DNA from: Aerococcus sp.
GTDB lineage: Bacteria > Bacillota > Bacilli > Lactobacillales > Aerococcaceae
Assembly: GCA_030528285.1 (NCBI GenBank)
Contig: JAUMZE010000004.1
Span: forward strand, 1-64,000
Length of the DNA: 64,000 bases
Direction: 5' to 3'
Shown: positions 16,360-26,763 of the stretch, piece by piece
Numbering within the stretch: the first letter of the stretch is position 1
Layout: every line of letters begins with the position of its first letter
The notes under the pieces: generated by a model
The model's database searches: none
Told to the model about the DNA's origin: nothing
What the model saw: the letters and a program-made list of their open reading frames with translations, nothing else
Translations under genes and position numbers: made by a program

Positions 16360-19300
16360 GTGCAAGTCGATGATTTTTTTACAAAAGCAGATAGCGATGG
16401 CGATGTGAAAGACGCCATTGTCAATGGAAAACAGGTGCTCTTTCTCGGATTGGAGAGTGTGGCCAAGGCAAAAATGGCCGAGCAATTATTCTCACTATCC
16501 CAGGAAAAAAAGGTACTTGTCATTACAAATAATCTGCTGCAAGCGGAGCGCTACGTTACGGATTTAGAGACCTTCTTGCCTGAGACGCCGGTGAAATTAT
16601 TTGCGACAGCGGAAAGTGTGGCCGCAGATTTGGCGATTTCCAGTCCCGAATCATTGGCGGAACGGATTGAAACCCTCGCCTGGCTCCTAGATGATGAGGA
16701 GAGTGGGATTGTCGTAGCCCCCGTCTTTGGACTGAAACATCGTCTGACCCCAGTCGCACTCTGGGAAGCGCTGGCCTTTCCAATTGAGATGGGGCAGGAA
16801 TTGGCGCCTGATACGCTTACCAAGACGCTTGTTGCTCTGGGGTATGAGCGGGTAGATATGACGCTCCGTCCCGGTGAAATGAGTGTGCGTGGGGACATTA
16901 TCGATGTTTATCCGTTGAATCATCCTCAACCGATTCGTGTCTCTCTTGCCTTTGATGAGGTGGATCGGATCAGCGAATATGATCCCGCCACGCAGAAGAG
17001 TACCACCGATCTGGAATCATTCTGTTATCTACCGGCCCGTGACCTATTAGCGCCAAGAGGGCAACTCCAGCGCCAATCACAGGTGTTGGAGCAAGCAGTG
17101 ACGCCGTGGCTAGAGGCCGTTCAAGATCAAGAGGTAAAAATCGCGCTTCAAACTGTCCTGTCCGATGAAATCAGTCATTGGGAGGCAGGAGAAACAACGG
17201 AGCGGACGTATTACTTCAGTCAATATCTCTATCCCAAAACAACGACGCTCTTTGATTATCTAGGCGACTCGAGTGTGGTAGTGATTGATGATTTACCGCG
17301 CCTTCTCGAGATGGAAACAAATATTGAAGAGAGTGCCTCTCTCTACATGCAGAGCCAGGTGGAACAGGGCAAGTTACCGCAAACGGATGCGCTCTATACC
17401 AATTTTAATACGGCTCTCTCTCACTATGAGGGACGTAAATTCTATTTGGCGAAGTGGCAACGTGGGTATGGGAATCTCTCGTTTGATCATCTGCATCAGT
17501 TCCAGACGCGGACAATTACCCCCTTCTATGACCAGCAGGAAGCCCTCAAAGTCGAATTTGACGCCTGGCAGCGGATTGGCCGTCAGTTGGTCGTCTTTCT
17601 CTCGTCGCGCGATCAGATCAGGAAAATGCAGGAAATTCTCAGTGCGATTGATATTGGGAGCCAAGCAACGACCTTGGATCACTTAATTGAAGGGCAAGTG
17701 AATCTCGTCGAAGGGACTATCGCGAGCGGGGTGGAATGGGTGCGTGCCCATCTCGTCTTTATTTCGGAACAGGAGATTTTCCATAAACAGAGACCACGTC
17801 GGCGTCACTCGCAGCTCAATCTGTCCAATGCGGAACGGCTGATGAGTTACCAGGAATTGCAGCCGGGGGATTATGTTGTCCATGTGAACCACGGAATTGG
17901 GAAATTTATTGGTGTTGAAACCATCGCAGTCAATGGCAATCACAAAGACTATTTAACTATTGTGTTTGCGGATGATGCCTCGATTCATGTGCCGATTGAC
18001 CAGATCGATCTCGTACAGAAATATGTTTCCGCAGAAGGGAAAGCCCCACGCCTGAATAAAATGGGTGGTACAGAATGGGCGAAAACCAAACAGCGTGTTC
18101 AGAACAAAATTGAGGATATCGCGGATGATTTGATTGATCTCTATGCAGAGCGCGAGGCGGAGGAAGGATATGCCTTTAGCCAGGACACAGAGGAACAAAC
18201 CACCTTTGAGAATGATTTTCCATATGTGGAAACGGACGACCAATTGCGCTCCATCAAGGAAATTAAACAGGACATGGAGCAGTCCAAACCCATGGATCGT
18301 TTGTTGGTGGGAGATGTTGGCTTTGGGAAAACCGAAGTCGCTATGCGTGCTGCCTTCAAAGCAATGATGGACGGCAAACAAGTGGCTTTTCTCGTACCAA
18401 CAACCATTCTCGCCGAACAGCACTATGAGACGTTAATGGCGCGATTTTCGAATTATCCATTTGAAATTTCGTTACTGAACCGGTTCAGAACGAACAAACA
18501 GCAGCAGGAAACGATCGCCGGATTAAAAGATGGCAGTATCCAACTCGTCATTGGAACACACCGCCTACTCTCAGCGGACGTATCTTTCCTCGATTTAGGG
18601 CTCGTGATTGTTGATGAGGAACAGCGCTTTGGGGTGAAAGCCAAGGAACGATTGAAAGAACTGAAGAAAACTGTCGATGTCCTCACACTCACTGCGACAC
18701 CGATTCCTAGAACCTTGAATATGTCCATGCTCGGGGTGCGTGACCTCAGTGTGATTGAAACGCCCCCTGCCAACCGCTATCCTGTTCAGACCTACGTTAT
18801 GGAGCAGAATTACGGGGCAATCAAGGATGCAGTAGAACGGGAGATGGCGCGTGGAGGTCAGACGTTCTATCTGTTTAATAATGTACAGCAGATCCAAGAG
18901 AAAGCAGCCGAATTAGAGGCTTTGATTCCTCATTGCAGTGTGGGGATTGCACATGGACAGATGACGGCTATTCAGTTGGAGGACGTCATGCAGGACTTTC
19001 TGGATGGCGAATACGATCTCTTAGTCACAACGACCATTATTGAAACCGGAGTCGACATGCCGAACGTCAACACCCTGATCGTGGAGAATGCCAATCGTAT
19101 GGGTCTCTCCACCCTCTATCAGCTGCGGGGACGCGTTGGGCGCAGTAATCGTGTGGCCTACGCCTACTTCATGTATCGTCCGGAGCGCATGTTGAATGAA
19201 ACCAGCGAGAAACGGTTACTCGCACTCCGAGATTTCACCGAATTGGGGAGTGGGTTCAAGATTGCGATGCGCGACCTCTCCATTCGCGGGGCAGGGAATC

Positions 19301-19890
19301 TGCTCGGATCTGAACAGCACGGTTTCGTGAATTCGGTGGGGTTCGATCTCTACACGCAGATGCTCAATGAAGCTGTCATGAAGAAACAAGGCAAGGCACC
19401 GGAGAAAACGAATGCACCTGCCGAAATTGAGTTGGGGATTGATGCTTACTTACCGTCCAGTTACATTACGGATGAAAACCAGAAAGTAGAAATCTACAAG
19501 CGGATCAATCAATTGCCCGATACCGATGCGATGTGGGATCTGGACGATGAACTCTTGGACCGCTTTGGGGAACCACCTGTTGAAGTACAATGGCTCCTCA
19601 ACATTGGTGTTTTGAAATCGGTTGCCATGACAGCCAACGTCAAACGTATTTCCAGGAAAGGCCAGGGTATCGAGATTCGTTTCCACGCAGATAGCGATCA
19701 ACAACAACTGACACCGGCGATTTTTGATGCCTTGGGTACATTGCCGTTCCGCTTACAGATGAAGGTGGATCATGATGAACTCGTAGCCCTCCTCACTGAA
19801 CAGCAAGTGAAGGTAGATGTCTGGCTCGATCATCTCCTGCAATTTATGACCGCTCTCGCCAAGAATTACCACCCAAACACAATAGAATAG
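16360..19890 (+). CDS. mfd: Transcription-repair coupling factor
   Basis: Mfd removes RNA polymerase stalled at lesions and recruits UvrA. The 1176-aa protein has the UvrB-homology N-terminal part (about 1-340), the RNA-polymerase-interacting CarD-like domain (LQPGDYVVHVNHGIGKFIG, about 510), a RecG-like superfamily 2 helicase with Walker A VGDVGFGKTE and DEEQ box IVDEEQRFG, the QLRGRVGRS motif and a C-terminal D7 domain. The GTG start is chosen because GGAGGGGG precedes it by 8 nt; an ATG six codons earlier lies inside that site. Confidence 0.96.
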   Translation: MQVDDFFTKADSDGDVKDAIVNGKQVLFLGLESVAKAKMAEQLFSLSQEKKVLVITNNLLQAERYVTDLETFLPETPVKLFATAESVAADLAISSPESLAERIETLAWLLDDEESGIVVAPVFGLKHRLTPVALWEALAFPIEMGQELAPDTLTKTLVALGYERVDMTLRPGEMSVRGDIIDVYPLNHPQPIRVSLAFDEVDRISEYDPATQKSTTDLESFCYLPARDLLAPRGQLQRQSQVLEQAVTPWLEAVQDQEVKIALQTVLSDEISHWEAGETTERTYYFSQYLYPKTTTLFDYLGDSSVVVIDDLPRLLEMETNIEESASLYMQSQVEQGKLPQTDALYTNFNTALSHYEGRKFYLAKWQRGYGNLSFDHLHQFQTRTITPFYDQQEALKVEFDAWQRIGRQLVVFLSSRDQIRKMQEILSAIDIGSQATTLDHLIEGQVNLVEGTIASGVEWVRAHLVFISEQEIFHKQRPRRRHSQLNLSNAERLMSYQELQPGDYVVHVNHGIGKFIGVETIAVNGNHKDYLTIVFADDASIHVPIDQIDLVQKYVSAEGKAPRLNKMGGTEWAKTKQRVQNKIEDIADDLIDLYAEREAEEGYAFSQDTEEQTTFENDFPYVETDDQLRSIKEIKQDMEQSKPMDRLLVGDVGFGKTEVAMRAAFKAMMDGKQVAFLVPTTILAEQHYETLMARFSNYPFEISLLNRFRTNKQQQETIAGLKDGSIQLVIGTHRLLSADVSFLDLGLVIVDEEQRFGVKAKERLKELKKTVDVLTLTATPIPRTLNMSMLGVRDLSVIETPPANRYPVQTYVMEQNYGAIKDAVEREMARGGQTFYLFNNVQQIQEKAAELEALIPHCSVGIAHGQMTAIQLEDVMQDFLDGEYDLLVTTTIIETGVDMPNVNTLIVENANRMGLSTLYQLRGRVGRSNRVAYAYFMYRPERMLNETSEKRLLALRDFTELGSGFKIAMRDLSIRGAGNLLGSEQHGFVNSVGFDLYTQMLNEAVMKKQGKAPEKTNAPAEIELGIDAYLPSSYITDENQKVEIYKRINQLPDTDAMWDLDDELLDRFGEPPVEVQWLLNIGVLKSVAMTANVKRISRKGQGIEIRFHADSDQQQLTPAIFDALGTLPFRLQMKVDHDELVALLTEQQVKVDVWLDHLLQFMTALAKNYHPNTIE

Positions 19891-19967
19891 ATCCAGACAC
19901 CAAACCGGCGCCCTCACATTAACGAATAGTTGAAGAATAGACGTCACAAGCAGAAGGAGACGATAAG

Positions 19968-20255
19968 ATGCGTTTAGATAAATTTTTGAAAGTCGCACGG
20001 ATTATTAAACGGCGCCAAGTCGCTAAAGAAGTGGCAGATCAAGGACGGGTTCAAATCAATGGGCACGTGGCCAAATCAGGCGCCCAAGTGTCTGTTGGCG
20101 ATGAGATTATGATTGAATTTGGTAACAAAATCTCGACCTTTAAAGTCACAGACATCAAGGAATCTACAAAAAAACAGGACGCGGAGCAGATGTTTAAACT
20201 CGTCCATGAAGAATTAAAACCTAAAGATGATCAAGGTCCTGAGTTTTTCGCGTAA
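19968..20255 (+). CDS. rqcP: RNA-binding S4 protein RqcP (YabO)
   Basis: A 95-aa S4-domain protein; the domain occupies residues 1-60 (MRLDKFLKVARIIKRRQVAKEV...GRVQING). RqcP binds 50S subunits that carry stalled peptidyl-tRNA and, with RqcH, adds C-terminal alanine tails in ribosome quality control. Its place between mfd and divIC is the conserved yabO position; the sporulation genes found around it in Bacillus are absent. AGAAGGAGA ribosome binding site. Confidence 0.88.
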   Translation: MRLDKFLKVARIIKRRQVAKEVADQGRVQINGHVAKSGAQVSVGDEIMIEFGNKISTFKVTDIKESTKKQDAEQMFKLVHEELKPKDDQGPEFFA

Positions 20256-20284
20256 GTAAACCAATAAATGATGGGGAGTACATA

Positions 20285-20313
20285 TTGAAAAGCGGGGGCG
20301 TTTTCCGTACAAT
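20285..20313 (+). promoter_or_regulatory. Promoter of divIC
   Basis: TTGAAA, exactly 17 nt, TACAAT, ending 34 bp before the divIC start. Confidence 0.65.
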
Positions 20314-20346
20314 GAAGGCAGTAACATTTCAGAATGGAGAATCATG

Positions 20347-20817
20347 ATGAAAAAAGACGCCCGCCAGTCACAACCACCTAAAATTCATCATTATCTGCCC
20401 GGAGAGCACCAGCACCGGAAGCGCAAAAAAGCCACCTCATCCGCACAACAGAAATTGCATGATTTACTGTTGGTGGTGCTCAGTGGGGCGTTTATTTTCA
20501 GTGCAGTGGCTTTCTTAGGGATTGCTATCTATACGCATTTTGAGACACAACAGGTAGCTAATGAGAAGCAATTAGCGGCGAGCGAACTTGAGAATGAACA
20601 GCAGCTATTGAAAAATCTACAGCAGCAAGCCGAGCGTTTGAAAGATAACGATTATATCATGAAGTTGGCACGCGGACGGTATTATCTCAGCAAGGACGGC
20701 GAAATTATTTTCAGCATTCCCGAGGATAATGATTCCAAGCAAGCCAAGGAATTAAATAAAGCCTATAAAAATGCGAGTGAGGAATCATCGCATAAAACCA
20801 ATCAGGAGGATCAATAA
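20347..20817 (+). CDS. divIC: Cell division protein DivIC (FtsB-like)
   Basis: A 156-aa bitopic membrane protein of the divisome, partner of DivIB/FtsQ and FtsL. It has a basic cytosolic start rich in His/Lys, one membrane helix (about 40-62) and an extracellular coiled coil (about 63-105, QQVANEKQLAASELENEQQLLKN) ending in the family motif MKLARGRYYLSKDGEIIFSIP. Two adjacent ATG codons are possible; 20347 has better spacing from GGAG than 20344. Confidence 0.88.
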   Translation: MKKDARQSQPPKIHHYLPGEHQHRKRKKATSSAQQKLHDLLLVVLSGAFIFSAVAFLGIAIYTHFETQQVANEKQLAASELENEQQLLKNLQQQAERLKDNDYIMKLARGRYYLSKDGEIIFSIPEDNDSKQAKELNKAYKNASEESSHKTNQEDQ

Positions 20818-20822
20818 TATAC

Positions 20823-21257
20823 ATGAGTATTCAAGTGGGAGATAAAGTGACCGGTAAAGTCACAGGAATTACGAAGTTTGGTGCCTTTGTGGACATCAAC
20901 GAATCAGAAAACGGCTTGGTGCATATTTCAGAGGTTGCTAACGATTATGTTAAAGATGTGCATGATTATGTCTCTGTGGGCGATGAAGTCACTGTGGTCG
21001 TCACTAACGTCGGGGATGACGGAAAGATTGCGCTCTCGATGAAGAAAGCCCAGCCAAAATCTGAAAAGCCGTCACGTCCAGCTCCGCGTTTCCAACCAAA
21101 ACCACCACGTAACAACCATCCAAAACATGGTGGGGGCACGGACGATTTCGATGCGATGATGTCCAATTTCCTCAAGGATAGTGAAGACCGCTTGAGCTCA
21201 TTGAAACGAAATACCGAAGCCAAACGTGGAGGTCGTGGAGGCCGTCGCGGTCGGTAA
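20823..21257 (+). CDS. S1 domain RNA-binding protein (YabR type)
   Basis: A 144-aa protein with one S1 RNA-binding domain (residues 1-75: GDKVTGKVTGITKFGAFVDINESENGLVHISEV) and a basic Pro/Arg/Gly-rich tail ending in GGRGGRRGR. This is the YabR protein that follows divIC in many Firmicutes. The specific RNA target is not known. It starts 5 bp after divIC and is probably cotranscribed. Confidence 0.85.
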   Translation: MSIQVGDKVTGKVTGITKFGAFVDINESENGLVHISEVANDYVKDVHDYVSVGDEVTVVVTNVGDDGKIALSMKKAQPKSEKPSRPAPRFQPKPPRNNHPKHGGGTDDFDAMMSNFLKDSEDRLSSLKRNTEAKRGGRGGRRGR

Positions 21258-21280
21258 CGACTTTTATTTGCTAAATCAGG

Positions 21281-21311
21281 AGAGGCCGAGTGATACTTGT
21301 GCCTCTTTTTT
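21281..21311 (+). terminator. Possible terminator before tilS
   Basis: AGAGGC (21281) pairs with GCCTCT (21301), followed by T residues. The stem is short, so partial read-through into tilS is likely. Confidence 0.45.
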
Positions 21312-21347
21312 GGTTTAACAATGGGGAACCATATACAGGAGGATGAT

Positions 21348-22730
21348 ATGGAATTAAACCAGCTGAGTGATTATATCGATCAGTGGCTCACGGATTGGCA
21401 GATTGATCGCACCAAACCGCTCCTACTGGCAGTATCAGGTGGGGTGGATTCAATGGTCCTCCTCGCTAGTTGTATGACGTTACAGGAGAGAGGTCGCCTC
21501 AAGCTTCAAGTGATGCATATCAACCACCAATTGCGTCCAGATGCAGCCAAGGATCAACAACTGGTGATGGATTATTGCGAGGCGCATGATCTTGACCTCA
21601 CTGTGCGGATTTGGCGCCACGAGAGCGAGCTGGATAATGTAGAGGCCCGGGCGCGTGATTTTCGTTACGGCAATTTTGCAGCCTACTTGAAGGAACAGGA
21701 CCTCTCCTATGTCGTGATTGCCCACCACCAGCAGGACGTCGCTGAAACAACCCTGATGCGTCTGATTCAGGGGGCGAGTGTATCCGCAACAGCAGGCATC
21801 AAACCTGTCTCTCCTCTCTATTTAGCCCCCAAGAAAACAGTTTTACGACCACTTCTTAATTTCTCCAAGGAAGACCTCTATGATTGTGCAGAGCATTCCC
21901 GAATTCCGTACCGTGAGGATGAGACGAACCAGTCCTTAGACTACACGAGAAATCGTATGCGCCATTACTGGTTTCCCAAACTAGCGGGGGAGAATCCCAA
22001 TGTCATCCAACATTTCGCTCAGTTTGCTGGGGAATTGAATGGACTTTTATCTTTTGCAGAAGCGGGGCTGAATCGAGCAGTAGAAACGATCCTGGACGAG
22101 GGGGAGGCGAGCTGGACGATTGATTTAGAACAGTGGAAGGTCCATTCCCCACAGGAGCGTCCGTTATTGTTGCGCCATCTATTGCGTAAGATTGATGCTA
22201 CGTCCTTTGAGTCATTTGGCACACGGGGAATCCAGGCGCTCAGTACATTTTTGGCGGGAGAAACCGCGCAGGGCAGTTGGCAGCTCCCTCACGGCTATCA
22301 GGTGGTGAAGCTGTATGAACGTGCATTGATTCAAGTAGGCGAACCTATTCTTCCATCACATGAGGAGAATGAACTACCGGTACTAGGAACGACGCTACTT
22401 CCAGGAGGTGGGAGATTAGAGCGCAGGGTGGCACTCACCCCAGCCCCCAATAGTTACTGGCTCCCCGCTTCGATTCAGAACCAAGTGCTCTCTATTAGGA
22501 GGCGTCAGCCCGGAGATTATCTCCAGTTACAAACGGGCGACCACCAGAAACTCAGGCGGTATTTCATTAATGAGAAATTTCCCGCTGACTTACGAGAACG
22601 TGCTCTCCTGTTGGCGGCAGGGGAGTGGGTATTAGCCGTGATCGATCCAGAAACTTATGCTGTTTATTACTACTATCCACTGCCACAATATGAGGGGGCT
22701 TATTGGCAAATCACGCATGAAAACGGATGA
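21348..22730 (+). CDS. tilS: tRNA(Ile)-lysidine synthetase
   Basis: TilS attaches lysine to C34 of tRNA-Ile(CAU), changing both its codon and amino acid identity; it is essential. The 460-aa protein shows the ATP pyrophosphatase P-loop AVSGGVDSM (about 27-35), the HHQQDVAET and RNRMRHYWFP motifs and the C-terminal domain RRRQPGDYLQL. ATG follows AGGAGGATG; an upstream frame extension lacks a binding site. It lies in the conserved order tilS-hpt-ftsH. Confidence 0.95.
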   Translation: MELNQLSDYIDQWLTDWQIDRTKPLLLAVSGGVDSMVLLASCMTLQERGRLKLQVMHINHQLRPDAAKDQQLVMDYCEAHDLDLTVRIWRHESELDNVEARARDFRYGNFAAYLKEQDLSYVVIAHHQQDVAETTLMRLIQGASVSATAGIKPVSPLYLAPKKTVLRPLLNFSKEDLYDCAEHSRIPYREDETNQSLDYTRNRMRHYWFPKLAGENPNVIQHFAQFAGELNGLLSFAEAGLNRAVETILDEGEASWTIDLEQWKVHSPQERPLLLRHLLRKIDATSFESFGTRGIQALSTFLAGETAQGSWQLPHGYQVVKLYERALIQVGEPILPSHEENELPVLGTTLLPGGGRLERRVALTPAPNSYWLPASIQNQVLSIRRRQPGDYLQLQTGDHQKLRRYFINEKFPADLRERALLLAAGEWVLAVIDPETYAVYYYYPLPQYEGAYWQITHENG

Positions 22731-22804
22731 TTATGCTTTGTTAGGTCGGCTTTTACTGTTGAAACGAGCGAAAACAAAAAATATCGGAGCAATCGTGAAG
22801 TTTT

Positions 22805-22834
22805 TTGCCCAGAACGGGAGAAATGTATTATGAT
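22805..22834 (+). promoter_or_regulatory. Promoter of hpt
   Basis: TTGCCC, 18 nt, TATGAT. It leaves a leader of about 120 nt. Confidence 0.5.
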
Positions 22835-22963
22835 AGTAGCGTAGTGAGGAGTGCAATGTTATTTGGATTCTCACATGAATGATTTCTATCGCACGCTACC
22901 AGGCATTTGCCACTATCTGAAGAACCGAGCATCTTCATCATAAAAAAGAAAGCTGAGGAAGAT

Positions 22964-23524
22964 ATGAAGCCACAGAATGACTTAGTACCAGATAATCCAG
23001 ACATCGAAAAAATCTTGACGAGTCGCGAAGAAATTCGGGAAGCGATCGAACGTTTAGGAGCGGAACTTACTGACTTCTACCAAGACAAAAATCCACTCGT
23101 TGTTGGTGTGTTGAAGGGCTCCCTCCTCTTCATGGCTGACCTCGTACGTGAAATGCATTGCCCATTAGAATTGGATTTCATGGATGTTTCGAGTTATGGG
23201 GACGAAATGGTGTCATCCGGAACGGTGAAAATCTTGAAAGACTTAGATACAAGTGTGAAGGGACGTCACGTATTATTCGTGGAAGACATTGTAGATACGG
23301 GACGCACGATGACTCGTTTAACCGAATTATTCGAGTATCGTGAAGCTGCCTCCGTTCATGTGGTGACCCTCTTGGATAAACCAGAACGCCGCGTGACTGA
23401 CTTCAAACCAGACTGGATTGGTATCGAGATTCCAAATGAATTCGTGGTCGGCTACGGAATGGACTACAAAGAACAATATCGCGGGCTTCCTTACCTGGGA
23501 ATTCTTAAACCTTCAACCATTTAA
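22964..23524 (+). CDS. hpt: Hypoxanthine-guanine phosphoribosyltransferase
   Basis: Salvages hypoxanthine and guanine to IMP and GMP with PRPP. The 186-aa protein has the PRPP motif [13 protein letters not shown] (about 98-110), the dipeptide loop [11 protein letters not shown] and the C-terminal base-binding [19 protein letters not shown]. The ATG at 22964 gives the normal length; GAGGAAG just before it is a reasonable binding site. The upstream extension of 19 codons is not supported. Confidence 0.95.
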   Translation: MKPQNDLVPDNPDIEKILTSREEIREAIERLGAELTDFYQDKNPLVVGVLKGSLLFMADLVREMHCPLELDFMDVSSYGDEMVSSGTVKILKDLDTSVKGRHVLFVEDIVDTGRTMTRLTELFEYREAASVHVVTLLDKPERRVTDFKPDWIGIEIPNEFVVGYGMDYKEQYRGLPYLGILKPSTI

Positions 23525-23544
23525 TTGTATCAATGACCAAACAG

Positions 23545-23604
23545 AGCGATAGATCTACGCGTGATGTCCTTTGAGGAGGCGATGAGCGGGTCTATCGCTT
23601 TTTT
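23545..23604 (+). terminator. Terminator after hpt
   Basis: AGCGATAGA (23545) pairs with TCTATCGCT (23591), with a long loop and six T. Confidence 0.75.
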
Positions 23605-23980
23605 ATAAGCTTAAGAAAAAATAAAAGTCAAAAAAGGGCAAGCCTTCCCTCGTGACCCTGCCCCCAACTATGTTATAATTCCTCTTATGAACACAAAATG
23701 CGTTCAAGAGCGATCAAACATACACTTCACCAATGATCGAAGCGTAGCAGAAACATATTCAGCGTCCCGTAGACTGTGAATAGATGATGGGACTGAGAGT
23801 ATATTAATAGTATGATCATCTGCTGTGGTGAGATGATGAGTGAAGCAAGGGTTTCTTTAATGAGAAGGGCAGCAATCAGACAACATGAGTTTTTCCAGAC
23901 GCACGACAATGTGAAGCGCTCGTTTGAGACGGATCACCCTCATGTTGAGACTGAAATTAACTATAGAATGGAGCAAGCGA
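23605..23980 (+). promoter_or_regulatory. ftsH promoter and long leader
   Basis: TGTTATAAT (23671-23679) is an extended -10 element; a clear -35 is missing. Transcription from here gives a leader of about 295 nt. The leader contains an open frame (ATG at 23833, 54 codons) that overlaps the ftsH start in another frame and ends at 23997. The frame may be chance. Nothing else is recognised in this stretch. Confidence 0.45.
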
Positions 23981-26134
23981 ATGCAGAGAAGAAATAGGCC
24001 AAATGGTTCGAGCAATTTCTTACGCAGTTTCCTGCTTTGGGTTCTGGTCTTCCTTTCCTTACTAGGGATTGTTAACTTCTTCAGTGGGAATAAGCAAGAT
24101 CAAGGACAAGTACTTACACAATCGGAATTAATCCAGCAACTCGAAAATGGAAAGATTGAAGAACTTAAAGTCCAACCAAAATCAGGTGCGTATGAAGTTA
24201 CAGGAACCTACCGCAGTGATGCGAAGGAAAACCAAAATAGTACGCAGAACAAAGGATTTACGATTTTCGATAATTCTCGCTCCGGCCAAAGCACCAACTT
24301 CCGGACGCACATCCTGCCTAATGATGGGACGCTTACTAAATTGTCTGAGGCAGCCCAACAATCGGATACGAAACTGGATGCCCTAGAAGAGGATCAAACC
24401 GGTGTCTGGGTGAGTCTTCTTTTCAGTGCAGTGCCATTGTTGATGTTCGTGTTCCTGATGTATATGATGTACAGTCAGATGCAGGGACGCGGTGGCAACA
24501 ACCCAATGCAGATTGGAAAGTCACGGGTCAAAGACAGCTCCAAAGAATCTAAGGTTCGTTTCTCGGATGTGGCTGGGGCTGACGAGGAGAAACAGGAACT
24601 CGTGGAAGTGGTGGACTTCTTGAAAAACCCATCCAAATATCACGATCTCGGTGCCCGCATTCCAAAGGGGATTCTCTTAGAGGGACCTCCAGGAACTGGT
24701 AAGACCTTGCTCGCCAAAGCCGTTGCCGGTGAAGCGGGCGTGCCATTCTTCTCCATGAGTGGGTCTGAGTTCGTGGAAATGTTCGTCGGTGTTGGGGCGA
24801 GCCGTGTGCGTGATTTGTTCGATACGGCGAAGAAACAAGCACCAGCGATTATCTTTATTGATGAAATTGATGCGGTCGGACGTAAACGTGGCGCTGCAAT
24901 GGGTGGTGGCCATGACGAACGTGAACAGACCTTGAACCAGTTGTTGGTGGAATTGGACGGGTTTAATGACAAGGATAATGTCATTGTCATTGCCGCTACG
25001 AACCGTTCGGATGTCCTCGATGAAGCATTGCTACGTCCTGGGCGTTTTGACCGTCAGATTTTGGTAGGTCGTCCGGATGTGAAGGGCCGTGAAGCGATCC
25101 TGAAAGTTCATGCCCGCAACAAACATTTGGCGGACAGCGTGGATCTGAAAGTGGTCGCACAACAGACGCCAGGATTTACGGGGGCAGAATTAGAGAATGT
25201 CCTCAATGAAGCGGCATTAGTAGCTGCACGGTTAGACAAGAAATTGATTGAAATGGTCGATGTTGACGAAGCCCAAGATCGTGTGATTGCCGGCCCAGCG
25301 AAACCGGATAAACAGGTCAGTGAGCATGAACGCCGCGTGACTGCCTTCCACGAAGCAGGCCACTCGATCTGCGGATTGGTCCTCAGTGAAGCACGGGTCG
25401 TTCACAAGGTAACAATTGTGCCACGTGGTAAAGCAGGTGGTTACAACATCATGTTGCCAAAAGAAGATCAAAACATGTACTCCAAGCAAGAACTCCACGA
25501 ACAAATTGTGGGTCTCTTGGGTGGACGTGCTGCTGAAGAAGTTTTCTTCGATACACCAACGACGGGTGCTTCGAATGACTTCGAACAAGCGACCGCCATT
25601 GCCCGCAGCATGATTACGGAATACGGGATGAGTGAAGAGCTCGGACCGATCAGTTATGAGGGCAGTCACGGCATGCGTGGGGCCAATCCATATGAGCAGA
25701 AGAGTTACTCTGCACAAACAGCTGGTAAAATTGATGAAGTCTTGCGGCATGATATGGAAGCATCCCTGGAAGAAGCCCGCCAGATTGTGCGTGATCACAA
25801 AGACCAGGTGATTGCGATTGCGGAAGCCTTGTTAGAACACGAAACCCTGAATGCGAAGGAAATTCAAAGTCTGTATACAACCGGTCATCTGCCAGAGGGT
25901 GAGGAGGAACGTTCCGCTTCTGAAGATGAACCAATGACCTATGAAGAATCCAAGCAACGGATGCAGGAACAAACCCGCAAACGTCAGGAAGAAGCACAGG
26001 CGAATAAGGACGAATCCACCGCAGATAATACTGCAACTACTGATGACACGGTGGGTACCATGGGAACAAATACCACCGATAGTCACGGGTCATCTACATC
26101 TGATGACACGGCGGATGACGACTCAGAAGAATAA
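23981..26134 (+). CDS. ftsH: ATP-dependent zinc metalloprotease FtsH
   Basis: A 717-aa membrane AAA+ protease that degrades misfolded and regulatory membrane and cytosolic proteins as a hexamer. Two membrane helices (about 15-33 and 143-164) flank the extracellular domain; then come Walker A GPPGTGKT (235-242), Walker [12 protein letters not shown], the SRH region and the zinc site HEAGH (457-461). The last 90 residues are acidic and Thr/Ser-rich ([13 protein letters not shown]), a low-complexity tail. The start MQRRNRP is preceded by GGAG at 7 nt. Confidence 0.95.
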   Translation: MQRRNRPNGSSNFLRSFLLWVLVFLSLLGIVNFFSGNKQDQGQVLTQSELIQQLENGKIEELKVQPKSGAYEVTGTYRSDAKENQNSTQNKGFTIFDNSRSGQSTNFRTHILPNDGTLTKLSEAAQQSDTKLDALEEDQTGVWVSLLFSAVPLLMFVFLMYMMYSQMQGRGGNNPMQIGKSRVKDSSKESKVRFSDVAGADEEKQELVEVVDFLKNPSKYHDLGARIPKGILLEGPPGTGKTLLAKAVAGEAGVPFFSMSGSEFVEMFVGVGASRVRDLFDTAKKQAPAIIFIDEIDAVGRKRGAAMGGGHDEREQTLNQLLVELDGFNDKDNVIVIAATNRSDVLDEALLRPGRFDRQILVGRPDVKGREAILKVHARNKHLADSVDLKVVAQQTPGFTGAELENVLNEAALVAARLDKKLIEMVDVDEAQDRVIAGPAKPDKQVSEHERRVTAFHEAGHSICGLVLSEARVVHKVTIVPRGKAGGYNIMLPKEDQNMYSKQELHEQIVGLLGGRAAEEVFFDTPTTGASNDFEQATAIARSMITEYGMSEELGPISYEGSHGMRGANPYEQKSYSAQTAGKIDEVLRHDMEASLEEARQIVRDHKDQVIAIAEALLEHETLNAKEIQSLYTTGHLPEGEEERSASEDEPMTYEESKQRMQEQTRKRQEEAQANKDESTADNTATTDDTVGTMGTNTTDSHGSSTSDDTADDDSEE

Positions 26135-26144
26135 TCAATCATTG

Positions 26145-26179
26145 AACTGGATGCCTCCTCAGTGGGCGTCCAGTTTTTT
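26145..26179 (+). terminator. Terminator after ftsH
   Basis: AACTGGATGC (26145) pairs with GCGTCCAGTT (26165) and is followed by a run of T. Confidence 0.8.
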
Positions 26180-26180
26180 G

Positions 26181-26220
26181 TTGCCCAAGAGTCATCGGGG
26201 TGTATGCTAGAGGTAGCATA
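26181..26220 (+). promoter_or_regulatory. Promoter of the Nudix gene with overlapping inverted repeat
   Basis: TTGCCC (26181), 16 nt, TATGCT (26203). The -10 is part of a perfect 7-bp inverted repeat TATGCTA-GAGG-TAGCATA, which could be an operator. Confidence 0.4.
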
Positions 26221-26255
26221 AACGGATCTTAGACACGTTAAAGGGGAGTGCCACC

Positions 26256-26759
26256 ATGGAATTCGTGGATTTATATGATGAAAAGGGCAATTGGAAGCAA
26301 AGTGATCATCCGCGGTATGCACCGATTCCACAAGGGCTCTATCACAAGGTTGTGAGTGTCCTCGTGCAGCATGAGAGTGGGTTATTCTTAGCCATGCAGC
26401 GTTCCTATGAAAAGGGCGTCACAGGGGGCTATTTTGAAGTAACAGCGAGTGGAGCCGTTCAAGCGGGCGAAACAGAAGAAGAAGGGATACGCCGTGAACT
26501 CGAGGAAGAGACCGGGCTCACTCCAACGCAGTGGCAGTTACTGACGCATTTTGTGGTATTAGAGGGGCAAACCCTCTATTATCTCTACTATGCCGTGACG
26601 AATGCGCCCTTTGATGCTGTCAAACTCCAGGCACATGAAACCATTGATTATCGCTGGGTGACAGTATCACAGTTACAGACCATGGCTGAACAGAATCAAG
26701 TGATCGGCGCCGGGGCTGAGTGGATTTTGTTGCAGCTGCCGTTTCAAAAAGATCAGTAA
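26256..26759 (+). CDS. Nudix hydrolase
   Basis: A 167-aa Nudix protein, hydrolysing a nucleoside diphosphate linked to another group. The Nudix box is complete: G-x5-E-x7-REL-x-EE-x-GL in SGAVQAGETEEEGIRRELEEETGL (about residues 68-91). The N-terminal HKVVSVLVQHESGLFLAMQRS resembles Nudix proteins fused to or related to isopentenyl-diphosphate isomerase-like enzymes, but the substrate cannot be deduced. It is a single-gene unit with its own promoter and terminator. Confidence 0.85.
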   Translation: MEFVDLYDEKGNWKQSDHPRYAPIPQGLYHKVVSVLVQHESGLFLAMQRSYEKGVTGGYFEVTASGAVQAGETEEEGIRRELEEETGLTPTQWQLLTHFVVLEGQTLYYLYYAVTNAPFDAVKLQAHETIDYRWVTVSQLQTMAEQNQVIGAGAEWILLQLPFQKDQ

Positions 26760-26763
26760 CAAG

